From Megaustenia siamemsis (Eukaryota; Mollusca; Gastropoda; Stylommatophora; Ariophantidae): DNA of 64,000 nucleotides. The position numbers and the translations under genes are program-made. The DNA is taken from the NCBI GenBank assembly GCA_032433765.1, contig JAVIAB010000159.1, forward strand, positions 62,001-126,000, in the 5' to 3' direction. Below, one piece after another: positions 47,391 to 58,477 of this stretch. The first letter of the stretch is position 1. Each line of letters begins with the position of its first letter. The notes beneath the pieces are model-generated. The model had not been told where the DNA came from, made no database searches, and was given only the letters and a program-made list of their open reading frames with translations.

Positions 47391-47635
47391 CACAATAGCA
47401 CAGAGTTGCATGGTCTTGACTCGAATACTTGTTTAGCAACCTGTAGCTGGCCATGATTAGATCATTCTTGTTAAAGAACAAATTGTTGTCGTCATGATTA
47501 CAAAGTTTCATGATGAGTTTCCCGATGGAGCTTTGTCATAGTTTGAGCCTTTCGTAATAATAATTAGTTCTCTAACACATGTGGGAGTAAATCTTTGTGG
47601 CTTGCATTTAGAACATTCCTTGATATCGCTATTCT
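47391..47635. other. Spacer
   Basis: Nothing supported. Confidence 0.4.
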
Positions 47636-47760
47636 TATGTGGGTGGAGCGATTTTTTATGTGGGTGGAACGATTTTTTTGTGTGGGTGGGACGATCTCTT
47701 GTGTGAATGGGACGATCTCTTGTGTGGGTGGGACGATCTCTTGTGTGAGCGAGACAATTT
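47636..47760 (+). repeat. 21-bp tandem array
   Basis: Six copies of GTGTGGGTGGGACGATCTCTT with small changes. Confidence 0.88.
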
Positions 47761-47854
47761 CATGAAGAAAGTGTTTATGTCGTCATTATTATTTTGTTGG
47801 AGGCAGCAAATGATAACCAAAACTACAAACACACTAGACTGGGGTGTACCGTCC

Positions 47855-48945
47855 ATGTAACAAGCAACACAAGCCTGGAATAACAAGGTCTGTAACAAGC
47901 AACACAAGCCTGGAATAACAAGGTCTGTAACAAGCAACACAAGCCTGGAATAACAAGGTCTTTGTAACAAGTAACACAAGCCTGGAATAACACGGTCTTT
48001 GTAACAAGTAACACAAGACTTAACAACAAGGTTCCTGTAACAAGCAACACAAGATTTGAACAACAAGGTTCCTGTAACAAGCAACACAAGACTGCAACAA
48101 CAAGATCACTGTAACTGGCAACACACGGCTGGAACAGCAAGGTCCCTGTAACAAGCAACACAAGATTTGAACAACAAGGTTCCTGTAACAAGCAACACAA
48201 GACTGCAACAACAAGATCACTGTAACTGGCAACACACGGCTGGAACAGCAAGGTCCCTGTAACAAGCAACACAAGATTTGAACAACAAGGTTCCTGTAAC
48301 AAGCAACACAAGACTGCAACAACAAGATCACTGTAACTGGCAACACACGGCTGGAACAGCAAGGTCCCTGTAACAAGCAACACAAGATTTGAACAACAAG
48401 GTTACTGTAACAAGCAACACTAGACTGGAACAACAAGGTTCCTGTAACAAGCAACACTAGACTAGAACAACACGATTCATTTAACAAACAACACAAGATT
48501 TGATCAAGGTTCCTGTAACAAGCAACACAAGATTTGATCAATGTTCCTGTAACAAGCAACACAAGATTTAAACAACAAGATCCCTCTAACAAGCAACAGA
48601 AGACTGAGACAACAAGGCACCTGCAAAAAAAGACTGGGACAACAAGGCCCTGCAACAAGCAACAAAAGTCTGGGACAACAAGGCCCCTGCAACAAGCAAC
48701 AAAAGACTGGGACAACAAGGCCCCTGCAACAAGCAACAAAAGACTGGGACAACAAGGCCCCTGCAACAAGCAACAAAAGACTGGGACAGCAAGGTTCCTG
48801 TAACAAGCAACAAAAGACTGGGACAGCAAGGCCCCTGCAACAAGCAACAAAAGACTGGGACAGCAAGGTTCCTGTAACAAGCAACACAAGACTGGGACAG
48901 CAAGGTTCCTGTAACAAGCAAGACAAGACTGAACTGTCTCAAGTC
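47855..48945 (+). repeat. 37-bp tandem array with 111-bp trimers
   Basis: About 30 copies of AACAAGGTTCCTGTAACAAG plus CAACACAAGACTGG. Between 48.06 and 48.39 kb three distinct units (ending TTTGAAC, CTGCAAC, GGCTGGAAC) repeat as a 111-bp trimer three times. To the right the unit shifts to AAGGCCCCTGCAACAAG. No stops in minus frames, so spurious long ORFs exist. Not related in sequence to the 37-bp array at 34-43 kb. Confidence 0.95.
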
Positions 48946-49239
48946 GATACTTCTGATTGAGGAAGACTTCCAACTTTGACTGACTGGAGCAAGACAAAGT
49001 TTGCGCTGACCTTCGGAGGGATCAACATATGTTTAGTCACAATCAAAGCAATGAAAGCGTAGATAACGCTCGCAGCGCCCACAGCGACGTAGGAAACTAA
49101 AGTATTGCATTTCACAGAACTAGATCACACAATTTATGGGCGGGGAGATTGTGCTAATCCTCGATGTTGTTACCTTCCCAACTGAATGAGTCAGGAACTT
49201 TTCTACTGGGACTGAATATCTGTTCGCATCATTGCTACC

Positions 49240-49510
49240 CAGGCCTTACTTCGCTACAGAAGCTCGCTAGCCAGACCTTACCATGTCATTACTGAAGCTC
49301 AAACTGCCAGACCTTACCATGCCATTACTGAAGCTCAAACTGCCAGACCTTACCATGTCATTACTGAAGCTCAAACTGCCAGACCTTACCATGTCATTAC
49401 AGAAGCTCAAAGATGTAAATATTGTTTGCCAGACCTTGCCAATTCGCTACTGAAGGTCAAAGATCTGAACATTGCTAGCCAGACGTTACCACTTCGCTAC
49501 AGAAGCTCTC
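49240..49510 (+). repeat. ~36-bp tandem array just upstream of receptor 2
   Basis: Six or seven copies based on GCCAGACCTTACCATGTCAT followed by TACTGAAGCTCAAACT; some units are extended by AGATCTGAACATTGCTA. It ends about 50 bp before the receptor ATG, so it probably overlaps its promoter or 5' untranslated region. Confidence 0.88.
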
Positions 49511-49558
49511 AAATCTGAGATAATCTAAACCAGCATCTCCAAGCAAAGTCTTGGACAA

Positions 49559-50599
49559 ATGGCAAATGTTGAAAGTGACTGGAGAAGTGACAATGGAGGC
49601 CAGGACAGTTTTGTCAGTGACAGTCAGAGACACGTCGCTACCATCGTTAATTATGTTTTCCTCAATGGAGGGATTAGTCTGTTCGGAGTTGTAGCGAATG
49701 TTATCAACATGTTGATATTTTACAGCCACGGACTGACCACAACCACCAACATCAGCTTCTTCGCCATGGCTGTGTCCGACCTGTGTAGCCTGCTCCTTCA
49801 GCAGCTGTTTAATGTGTTCCTAAACCCGCTGTGTGTTGACCTGGACTGGCCGATAGACTACACAGACATGCAGCACATGACCGGGGGCATTCCCCGTGAA
49901 GCTTTCGCCAGAATCACTTGCCTGATCACGGTCTACATCACTGCGGAGCGGTGCCTGTGTATTGCCTTCCCTCTACACGTCAAGCAGATGATCACGCCCA
50001 GGAGAACGGCCATCGTGATTTCGTGTTTCTTTATTTTCTCATTCGCATACATCGCCCCACTATACATAACGAGCTACATTGGCGCGAAGTACGACCCCCA
50101 AAGAAACAAAACAGTCCAGGGAATTGTTGCAACTGGTGACAACGAAGCAGTGCAGGCTGGGGTCTTTCTGTTCCATGGGATTACTGGAGTGTTGTCTTTC
50201 TTGGCCGTCGTCGTACTCACGTTCATTCTTGTACGGAAACTAAGTCAGAAGAGTGCATGGAGAGAGGCGGCCAGTGCTTGCCAGGACAAGTCGATGTCCA
50301 AGAAGGACAGGTCCATCATGAGCATGGTCGCTCTCATCGCTACAATTCTCATCGTCTGTTACACGCCAGCTGTTTTAGTCGCCGCGACGACCTTTCTGGT
50401 GCCAGAGTTCAACGTTCGAGGCAGATACTTCAACCTTTACTTCGTCATGTGGTCGCTGGCCTTCATGTTTGAGAACATTAACTCCAGCGTCAACATCTTC
50501 CTCTACCTGAAGATGAGCTCCAAGTTCAGACGCAGTTTTGTGAACATCTTCAGCAAGTCCAGCTTGTGCTGCTGCCCATGTCACACCGGAAGTCGCTAA
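49559..50599 (+). CDS. Rhodopsin-type GPCR, gastropod chemosensory-receptor-like (receptor 2)
   Basis: Intact intronless gene of 346 residues from ATG 49559 to TAA. TM1 about 31-56, TM2 64-88 with MAVSD (70-74), TM3 113-139 with ERC (130-132), TM4 149-172, TM5 200-227, TM6 252-280 with CYTP (267-270), TM7 293-317 with NSSVNIFLY (308-316). NKT at 183-185 in the second outer loop can be glycosylated; that loop has no Cys. The tail ends in a Cys cluster CCCPC (337-341), a likely palmitoylation site that receptor 1 lacks. More than half of positions match receptor 1 from TM2 to TM4 (for example ITAERCLC and ITPRRTA). The two genes face opposite directions 43 kb apart, consistent with an old gene duplication followed by repeat expansion between them. 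Ligand unknown; chemosensory role inferred from the family. Confidence 0.92.
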   Translation: MANVESDWRSDNGGQDSFVSDSQRHVATIVNYVFLNGGISLFGVVANVINMLIFYSHGLTTTTNISFFAMAVSDLCSLLLQQLFNVFLNPLCVDLDWPIDYTDMQHMTGGIPREAFARITCLITVYITAERCLCIAFPLHVKQMITPRRTAIVISCFFIFSFAYIAPLYITSYIGAKYDPQRNKTVQGIVATGDNEAVQAGVFLFHGITGVLSFLAVVVLTFILVRKLSQKSAWREAASACQDKSMSKKDRSIMSMVALIATILIVCYTPAVLVAATTFLVPEFNVRGRYFNLYFVMWSLAFMFENINSSVNIFLYLKMSSKFRRSFVNIFSKSSLCCCPCHTGSR

Positions 50600-50621
50600 C
50601 AATTTCCCCTTTTATCTCTTT

Positions 50622-51030
50622 TGTCACTGAGGGTGAGTTATAGTTCTACCCGTGTCAGTGATGGTGAGTTATAGTTGTACTAGTGTCAGTGATGGTGAAA
50701 TATTAATGTACTAGTGTCAGTGATGGTGAATTATAGTTGTACTAGTATCAGTGATAGTTGTAGTAGTAGTTTTAATTAGTTGAAGGCCCCGGTATCACTT
50801 AAAACGAATTAAAATCCATAATTTCCAAAACTGCCCATGCCTGTGGAATCATCGGTGATAGTAAATTATAGTGTACAAGTGTTTGTGATAGTAAATTATA
50901 GTGTACAAGTGTCAGTGATAGTAAATTATAGTTGCATAAGTGTCAGTAATAGTGTGTGATAGTTCTACCAGTGTCAGTGATTCTGAGTTATATCTCTACC
51001 GTGTAAGTGACAGTGAGTTTTAGTTGTAAA
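50622..51030 (+). repeat. Degenerate ~33-bp tandem array downstream of receptor 2
   Basis: About ten imperfect copies around GTGTCAGTGATGGTGAATTATAGTT, interrupted at 50770-50840 by unrelated sequence. Likely lies in the 3' region of the receptor transcript. No AATAAA is seen in the first 20 bases after the stop. Confidence 0.75.
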
Positions 51031-51256
51031 AGTATATAGACTAGGTTAGAATAGATCACATAATGGGAAATAGAGATATAGCTTGGGTCGACAGGTCATT
51101 GTACATCAGACAAGTCCATAAGTGATCAGATCTCTCCCGAAGTATTTCCATTATATATAATAACCTTAATTAATATTAACCTTAGACCTTTGCCCCAAAG
51201 AACAAAATTACACTAACTTTTAAGTCAAAGAAAGACTGTTTCTTTATAATTTATTC

Positions 51257-51488
51257 AAGAAGAAAGAGTTCTAGAGAAATAAGCAGATGGTTGTCTGTGT
51301 ATAAGAAGAAAGAGTTCTAGAGAAATAAGCAGATGGTTGTCTGTGTTTAAGAAGAAAGAGTTCTAGAGAAATAAGCAGATGATTGTCTGTGTATAAGAAG
51401 AAAGAGTTCTAGAGAAATAAGCAGATGATTGTCTGTGTTTAAGAAGAAAGAGTTCTAGAGAAACAAGCAGATGATTGTCTGTGTATAA
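51257..51488 (+). repeat. 46-bp tandem array
   Basis: Five copies of AAGAAGAAAGAGTTCTAGAG followed by AAATAAGCAGATGATTGTCTGTGT; units alternate between ...GTGTAT and ...GTGTTT. Confidence 0.93.
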
Positions 51489-52038
51489 ATTCGCTACAAT
51501 TTGTCGGTGTCTGGCACTAGACTCAAGAAGACTTCCAGCCTCTCACATTTCATGTGCCAACCTCCATTCATCGTCAAACACGTGAGTTTTTTTTGTTCTT
51601 CTCTCTTCCTCTCAATTTATCTTTCGTCCCCTGCTCAACGTTATACACCATGTCTCTCATCCGTCTCTAACTCACTCCTCCTTCTTCTCTCTCTCCCCCC
51701 TCTCCTTATATTTCTACCTCCTCCTCTCCTTCTCTTTATCTCTCTTTCCCATGTCCTTCCATCTTATTTAGCTTCTTCCATTCATCTAACACTTTCGTTC
51801 TTTCTGTTCTTCTGAAGACTTGCATAACAACAACAACACATCACAAACAACAACAACACATCACAAACAACAATAACAACAACAACAACAACAACAGCAA
51901 CAACAATATAAAATATCACAGAATTAGGTTGTTACTCAACTTTATTTGTGTATTCAGTCCCAACATCGAAACATCAAGAACAACTTTAATGAAAACTGTT
52001 CACTTAAGAACAGCTTGCTATGTTAAGAATTGGGAAAT
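51489..52038. other. Pyrimidine-rich tract and CAA microsatellite, no gene
   Basis: 51590-51800 is a C/T-rich tract; 51827-51907 is a (CAA)n microsatellite. Nothing coding supported. Confidence 0.6.
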
Positions 52039-52480
52039 AACCAACGGTACTGTACACATCGACATTCGAAATGAGTGTCCTTCCTTAGTTAACACGACAA
52101 CCAATGGTACTGTACACATCGACATTCGAAAATGAGTGTCCTTCTTAGTTAACACGACAACCAATGGTACTGTACACATCGACATTCGAAAATGAGTGTC
52201 CTTCCTTAGTTAACACGACAACCAATGGTATTGTACACATCGACATTCGAAAATGAGTGTCCTTCCTTAGTTAACACGACAACCAATGGTACTGTACACA
52301 TCGACATTCGAAAATGAGTGTCCTTCCTTAGTTAACACGACAACCAACGGTACTGTACACATCGACATTCGAAAATGAGTGTCCTTCCTTACTTAACACG
52401 ACAACCAACGGTACTGTACACATCGAAATTCGAAAATGAGTGTCCTTCCTTAGTTAATACGACAACTAACGGTACGTACA
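52039..52480 (+). repeat. 61-bp tandem array
   Basis: Seven copies of a unit beginning AACCAATGGTACTGTACACA and containing TTAGTTAACACGAC. Unrelated to the LINE-B 61-bp unit. Confidence 0.94.
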
Positions 52481-54297
52481 ATCAAGTGGTGAACAAAAAA
52501 ATAAACACTTAAAACAATATATGCACTGAAAACGGATTTCCTTGACTTGAAGACATACAGACAAGAAGATTGGATGAAATTATGAAAATAATGGAACCTG
52601 TAAGAAACAACCAAGCGATACAATTAAACTGCATCGTTATCATTAGATTAAAACTATACAATGCAAAACAACAACACCAAGAAAATGACTGACATTTAAA
52701 ACATGACCAAACAAGCGAACCTGGACTTTGTGTGGCATTCAAAAAAGGTTGTTGTGTAAGAAGAGGAATTGAATAAGGGGGTGTTTAATAAACGACATTC
52801 TAGGGTAAGTTTCCAGATCACGGTTCCCATTATAATAACATTCATTAAACTAAACACGATAGTGTGACATGTTTACAACACCACGGTTCTTCTCTTTACC
52901 AGTCTGCATGTGAAATTGTTATTGTCCGGGTTTACACTTTAATAATTGTACCCGTCTGGGTTTCTTTGAGTTAGCACAACTGTCTGATTCTTGCCGATGC
53001 TCTGATTGCAGTGGACGTGAAATAGTCTCTGTCTGATGACATATGCGATGTTGAAAATGCGCATGCTCGGACGCGTCTTCTGGAGATTCCACAGGTTCAA
53101 CTATAGGTACCCTCGTCGGTAGGGGTTCAGTAGGAAAGTGTAGTTTAGTCTCATTCATTTTATTGTGGTTATGGATTATATGTGAGATATGGACATGGCT
53201 TTTTCTAGCTAAAAACATTAATCCACTATTTTTCTTTGTGGAGATGTCACTCTCCTGATGGAACGTTTCGGTGTGTTTGAGCATCTGTTATTGGAGTGAA
53301 GGTAAAATTAAATATTCCAGTTCAGGGTGTGATGTTTCATTGAGAAGAACATCATCTAAGTGTGCAGTAAAAATATAAACGTTCATTTGTTCAAAGTATT
53401 TGTGGGCGAGTTGGATTTGTTAAAATTCGCAACACCCGACACAAAACCGAGAGGGTTTTCTGAAGGAACTGACTATATATTTTTTTCATAAAGTGTTTCT
53501 CGAGATGTCATTGTAAAAGTTGAGTCTAACCGTAGCAACTTGTACCTGTAGAAACATAGAAATCACCATCTCAAAAACTATTGTTTTCGATATTTGTTAA
53601 ATATCTTCTCTTTTAATTGCAACAGAAGTTACAGCAAATGATGTTGCATCTTTCAACCTTTGACATACTCTCTTTCAACATTCGACCAAAATACACGTTT
53701 TAAAACTACATCCTACTATCTACACATGTTTGTCTCAATTGCTCACTCTTTCAATCTCTCTTGTTCACACTCTGTCAATTCCACTTTAACAGAAAACACT
53801 TCACCTAGCGACCACACTCTCTGGTATCTTCACACAACGCCTTTCTCATTTTTTTTCGACAAGCCAACACAAAACAAAAATCGATTTCAATCTCTCACCT
53901 TCTTTTTCTTCTAATAAACAGCACCTCCGTGACCCGATTTTTCTTCTCCTAAAAATAGTCCCTTTACAACAAAAAAAAACGGCTCACGTCAGTTTTTTCT
54001 TCTAAAAAGCTTTGCCACACAAAACAACGCCGCACGTGAACCACATTTTTTTTCTTCTAAAAAATAAACAATGTCACGACAACATTTGTTTTATACGACA
54101 AGAGATCGTCCCTACGAAAGAAAATTAAACAAAATTCGTGACCCAAATTTTTGTTCTGCTAAAAAATAAATACGCCACGATCCCATTTTTCTTTAGTTGG
54201 CTAAAAATCTAAAAGCTTCAAACAATCATTTTGAAATAGCTGGAACACTAACCTCTTTTTCAAATGCGAAAACGCATCTCACACGATTATCCAAATT
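52481..54297. other. Single-copy AT-rich DNA with one candidate exon
   Basis: Mostly non-coding. The 52919-53284 frame is listed separately. From 53930 to 54200 a loose repeat of TTTTTCTTCTAAAAA with GTGACCC appears, too degenerate to count. Confidence 0.4.
52919..53284 (-). CDS. Possible 3'-terminal exon, product unknown
   Basis: A 121-codon minus-strand frame rich in His, Glu, Ser and Pro (for example EPVESPEDASEHAHFQHR) with no repeat structure, unlike most frames here. On the minus strand a pyrimidine-leaning run ending in AACAG lies immediately before its first Met, so it could be a last exon spliced to sequence further right. No domain recognised. Chance is a real alternative. Confidence 0.25.
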   Translation of the reverse strand: MLKHTETFHQESDISTKKNSGLMFLARKSHVHISHIIHNHNKMNETKLHFPTEPLPTRVPIVEPVESPEDASEHAHFQHRICHQTETISRPLQSEHRQESDSCANSKKPRRVQLLKCKPGQ

Positions 54298-54592
54298 ACA
54301 AACGACGTCACCCAAACACACTTTAGGGAACCAAAATTCATAAAACAAACAACGTCACCCAAATACACTTATCAATAACCAAAATACACACAACAAAAGA
54401 CGTCTCCTAAATACACTTATCGATAAACAAATTACACACAATAAACAACGTCACCAAAATACACTTATCGATAACTGAATTACAGACAACAAACGACCTA
54501 ACCAAAATACCATTATCGATAACCAAATTACAGACAACAAACGACGTCACCAAAATACCATTATCGATAACCGAAGTACACACACAAAGCAC
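54298..54592 (+). repeat. ~48-bp tandem array
   Basis: Six copies around ACGTCACCAAAATACACTTA followed by TCGATAACCAAATTACACACAACAA, with one- to two-base length changes. Confidence 0.88.
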
Positions 54593-54639
54593 CCATTCAT
54601 GTAGAACCCTCTATGATTCCATAAGAACCTAATTATATA

Positions 54640-55480
54640 ACATTCAACAAGTGTCAAACACTCACATTCAACAAGTGGTTAAGGAGAACTCACATGCCCT
54701 TGATTTACGTTTAACAAGTGGTTAAAGAGAACCCACTTGACCTTGCCTTACATTCAACCAACAATTGTCAAATTCACATTCAACGGGTTCAACAAGCGGA
54801 TATAAAGAACCCACATTTCACGTAATTAATTATTCACAGAACCTACAATTTTCAACAAGTGGAAACAAACAACTCACATTACCTTCTAGCACATTCAGCA
54901 AGTGTTGAAAGAATCCCACAGAATCCACTTTTCACAGTCAATTGTTGTCAAAAGAAATTCACAAAACTCACCTTTTACATTCAACAGGTGTTGAAAGAAT
55001 CCCACAGAACCCACTTTTCACATTCAACAGGTGTTGAAAGAATCCCACAGAACCCACTTTTCACATTCAACAGGTGCTGAAAGAATCCCACAGAACCCAC
55101 TTTTCACAGTCAATTGTTGTCAAAAGAAATTCACAAAACTCACCTTTTACAATCAACAGGTGTTGAAAGAATCCCACAGAACCCACTTTTCACATTCAAC
55201 AGGTGCTGAAAGAATCCCACAGAACCCACTTTTCACAGTCAATTGTTGTCAAAAGAAATTCACAAAACTCACCTTTTACATTCAACAGGTGTTGAAAGAA
55301 TCCACAGAACCCACTTTTCACATTCAACAGGTGTTGAAAGAATCCCACAGAACCCACTTTTCACATTCAACAGGTGTTGAAAGAATCCCACAGAACCCAC
55401 TTTTCACAGTCAATTGTCAAAAGAATCCCACAGAACTCACATTTTACATTCAACAGGCGCTCGCGAAGAATGGAAATTCC
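54640..55480 (+). repeat. 43-bp tandem array with composite higher order
   Basis: Core unit AACCCACTTTTCACATTCAA then CAGGTGTTGAAAGAATCCCACAG. From 54.9 kb a related half unit (TCAATTGTTGTCAAAAGAAA plus TTCACAAAACTCACCTTTTAC) is interspersed, and the combined block repeats three times (54.93, 55.11 and 55.24 kb). Confidence 0.9.
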
Positions 55481-55562
55481 AGAAATTCCAGAATCCATTT
55501 TTCACTTGTAATTGTATATTAATGTCTATGTTCGACACTGATAGTACAACGTTGCCAGAAGT

Positions 55563-55690
55563 CATCATTATCATCATCATAAAGTACCATGCCTGTTGGC
55601 GTAGGCGATCATGTTGTTCCGCAACTTTCTATCTCGACAGGTATTTATCATTTCTATTGTTGACCTTCTGTCAATTCTCTTAAGCTGTCT
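55563..55690 (-). mobile_element. LINE 3'-terminal fragment with ATG-repeat tail
   Basis: On the minus strand the end of a LINE ORF2 is readable (RKLRNNMIAYANRHGT) followed by TTATGATGATGATAATGATG. Group uncertain; the tail resembles LINE-A. About 125 bp only. Confidence 0.5.
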
Positions 55691-55734
55691 GGTATTTTTT
55701 CTCTTCACTTCCCTCTACCCCTTCGTCAACAAGG

Positions 55735-57928
55735 AGCAGCTAAAGTGCACAATGTGACTGGAGTACATGGCCTTGGAGAGATGAATGACAGAGGGGATAG
55801 ATTGATAGATTGGGCAAGGACATGAAATGATTATAGGTAACACCTGGTTCAAACAACACAATATGCGACTATGGATATGGCAAAGCCCAGACAAAAAAAA
55901 AGTACACAACCAAATTGATTTTATTATGGTACACAAAAGATTCAGGAATGGGCTAACATCTGTTAAAACAAGGCCAGGAGCAGATTGCAATAGTGACCAT
56001 GTACCAGTAGTTGGAAAGTTAAGAATAAAACTGCGGGAGACACAGAAATCCCAAAGAAATATCAAATTAGAAATAATATGCTAAGAGTATATAAACAGAT
56101 GAGTGATAAGTACAGCACGATAGTACAAAATAGATATAATGCTATCGAGAAAATATAGGACATCCAGGAGCAGTGGGAAATGCTCAAACAATCGATTCAG
56201 CAAACATCAAAAGAAGTAGTACCAGTGACTAAAAGAATCAACAAAAAGAAATGGATGACAGAAGAAATATTACAACTAATGGACAAAAGAAGAAAACATA
56301 AGAAAGAAGAACGGACATACAAAATATTGCACAAAGACATCCAAAACAAGTGCAGAGAAGCAAAGGAAGGATGGTTAAAGCAGAAATGTGAGCAAATGGA
56401 AAAACAACAAAAGAAAGACTCAAAATGTATGCACAATCAGTTAAATGAATTAACAGGAAGAAAAGAAGTCAAAGTTTCAGGATGTGGGAAATCAAAGGAA
56501 GGAAATATAATAATGGGACAGGAGAAGACAATGGAAAGATGGACAGAATATATCAGTCAACTCTATGATGATGAAAGACCAGAATTAAACAATTCAAACA
56601 AAGACACAGGACCACCAATTATGCAGAGTGAGGTGGAGGAGGCATGAAAAGAGGCCAAGCTATAGGTCCCGACAATATAACAATCAAAGAGATAAATAAG
56701 CAAAACCGAAGTAATGACAATAGCGAGAAAGAAAGAAAAAACTAAACATCATAATAGATAATACAACTCTGAAACAAGTAGACAATTTTAAATATCTGGG
56801 TAGCACGTTAACACAAGACAATAACCAAGAGACAGAGATAGATATAAGGTGTAACAAAGCATGCCAAGTTATAGGCCAAGTATCAACACTATTGAAAAAC
56901 AAAGCAATAACTACGGAAGCAAAAAGGGTAATATACAAATCAATTTTTCTACCAACTCTGTGCTATCAGTGCCAGAATTGGACGCTGGACTCTAGAACAA
57001 TAAGAAAGATAACGACCACCGAAATGAAATGTGTCAGAAGAATGACAGGAAACAGCTTAAGGGACAGAGTAAGAAACACTGACCTGAGGAAGAAACTCGA
57101 AATTGAACCAGCCATTGAATACATAAAGAAACAACAGATAAATTGCTTCGGCCACATAACAAGACAAAAAGAACCAACAATGACTCAAAGAGCCTAAAAC
57201 AAACGCTACGAAAACGCCAGATTAAGTGGAAGACCGAGAAAGAGATGGATAAAGGGAATACTAGAGTCACTAGGAGGAATAACATCAGAAGAGGCCAACA
57301 GAAGAGCAAAGAATCGCAGATTGTTTCTCCCCTCGACACCAACGGCAGCAGAGGAAGGATAGAAGAAGAAGGAGGAGAAGAAGGAGAGGAAGAGAAAGAA
57401 GAAGAAAGAGATAAATGCATTAGGAGAGCTGGGAGTACAAGTCATAACAAAACTACTAAATGACATATGCCCGAAGATCTACTAAAATCTATCTTTATAA
57501 CCATACCGAAGAAGTCAGGCGCCACTGGTTGTGAATACCATCGCACCATTAGTCTCATGAGCCATATGACGAAAATATTACTAAGAATCATCATGAGACG
57601 TGTAAGGAACAAAATAAAACCAGAAATAAGTGAAGAACAATGTAGATTTGTGGAAGGAAAGGGCACCAATAATGTAATATACATTTTAAGAACATTGATA
57701 GAAAGATCTATAGAGGTAAAGGAAGATCTTTATATGTGCTTTATAGACTACACAAAAGCATTTGACAAAGTAAAGCATGTGGAAATAATCAATATGCTGG
57801 GGAAATTAAACATTGATGGCAAAGATCTGCGAATCATAAAAAAAAACATGTACTGACAACAACCAGCAGCTATACTAATTAGCAACCAAACAGGACAATT
57901 CAAATATATAAAACGGTGTGAGGAAGAC
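55735..57928 (+). pseudogene. LINE-C copy, interrupted by a second LINE-C fragment
   Basis: From the left: endonuclease middle and end (GLGEMNDRGDRL, GNTWFKQHNMRLW, VNQIDFIMVHKRF-like, DCNSDHVPVVGKLR with the catalytic SDH), a basic linker (56180-56645, INKKKWMTEEILQLMDKRRK), GPDNITIKEIN at the insertion point, then from 57417 ALGELGVQVITKLLNDIC, ITIPKKSGATGCEYHRTISL, SEEQCRFVEGKGTNN and CFIDYTKAFDKVKHVEIINM (RT fingers and palm). Several stops and frameshifts. It ends at about 57928 just after KRGVR-like sequence, before the catalytic YADD, so the 3' half is lost. Confidence 0.85.
56698..57404 (+). mobile_element. LINE-C 3' fragment nested in LINE-C
   Basis: 707 bp: NFKYLGSTLTQDNNQETEID-like sequence, KSIFLPTLCYQCQNWTLDSR, TTEMKCVRRMTGNSL, YIKKQQINCFGHITRQKE, GRPRKRWIKGILESLGG, and a GAA/GGA-rich tail. 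A perfect 12-bp target-site duplication AAAGAGATAAAT (56686-56697 and 57405-57416) flanks it, and the host frame (EIN / ALGEL) is continuous once it is removed. Confidence 0.93.
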
Positions 57929-58099
57929 GTCATGGGACGCACCAAGATGGACGCTTGTTTGCGTTCGAGCCATGATGTAAACAATGTTGACTTTGTTTGT
58001 CTCCAACGGTTTGTCTCATTCAATTAGAGAACATCACACTATCTGTTATCATAGCGAGTTGGCGGATATTTAGAAATGTAATCATGGGTTTGATAATAA

Positions 58100-58477
58100 A
58101 TGTTTGTACACAGTTCGTTAACCATCGCTGTAGATAAAGTCTTTGTTCTGCTGGCTTCGTTCGAGGCCTTGAAAGCTAATGACCTAACTTGTGCAGACGG
58201 TTGGTTTGGGGCAAATTGTACGTTACAATGTCACTGCTATAATGATTTAGTTTGGGACAAAACTACAGGGACATGCCCAAACAATGACAGTTGTCAGCAC
58301 GAATATTTTGGACCCCAGTGTCAGTACTTGGATTTCGTGTACAAATACGCCCAAAAATCTGAACCTACTTTCCTGTTTGATAACAACGACACCACATGTC
58401 ATTCGGACACAAATTATGCATCAGTTGGGGCAACTCTCAATAAATCTTTGCCGTTCCCCTGGTTTAGATGTGTCTAA
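58100..58477 (+). pseudogene. Partial Cys-rich secreted protein: EGF-like then galactose-binding-like segment
   Basis: A 125-codon plus frame. After a hydrophobic start (KVFVLLASFEALKA, a plausible signal peptide) comes CADGWFGANCTLQCHCYNDL, then CQHEYFGPQCQYLDF, then a DDSTC-like block FDNNDTTCHSDTNYASVG and LPFPWFRC. This order, an EGF-like GWFGxxC module followed by a jelly-roll lectin-like (fucolectin / discoidin type) domain, is frequent in gastropod proteins annotated as multiple-EGF-like or kinase-receptor ectodomains. The frame is cut right after PWFR, where an antisense LINE-A 5' end begins (from about 58470). Either the gene is broken or this is one exon ending there. Possible splice acceptor TTGTGCAG at 58189-58196 is inside the frame. 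Confidence 0.6.
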
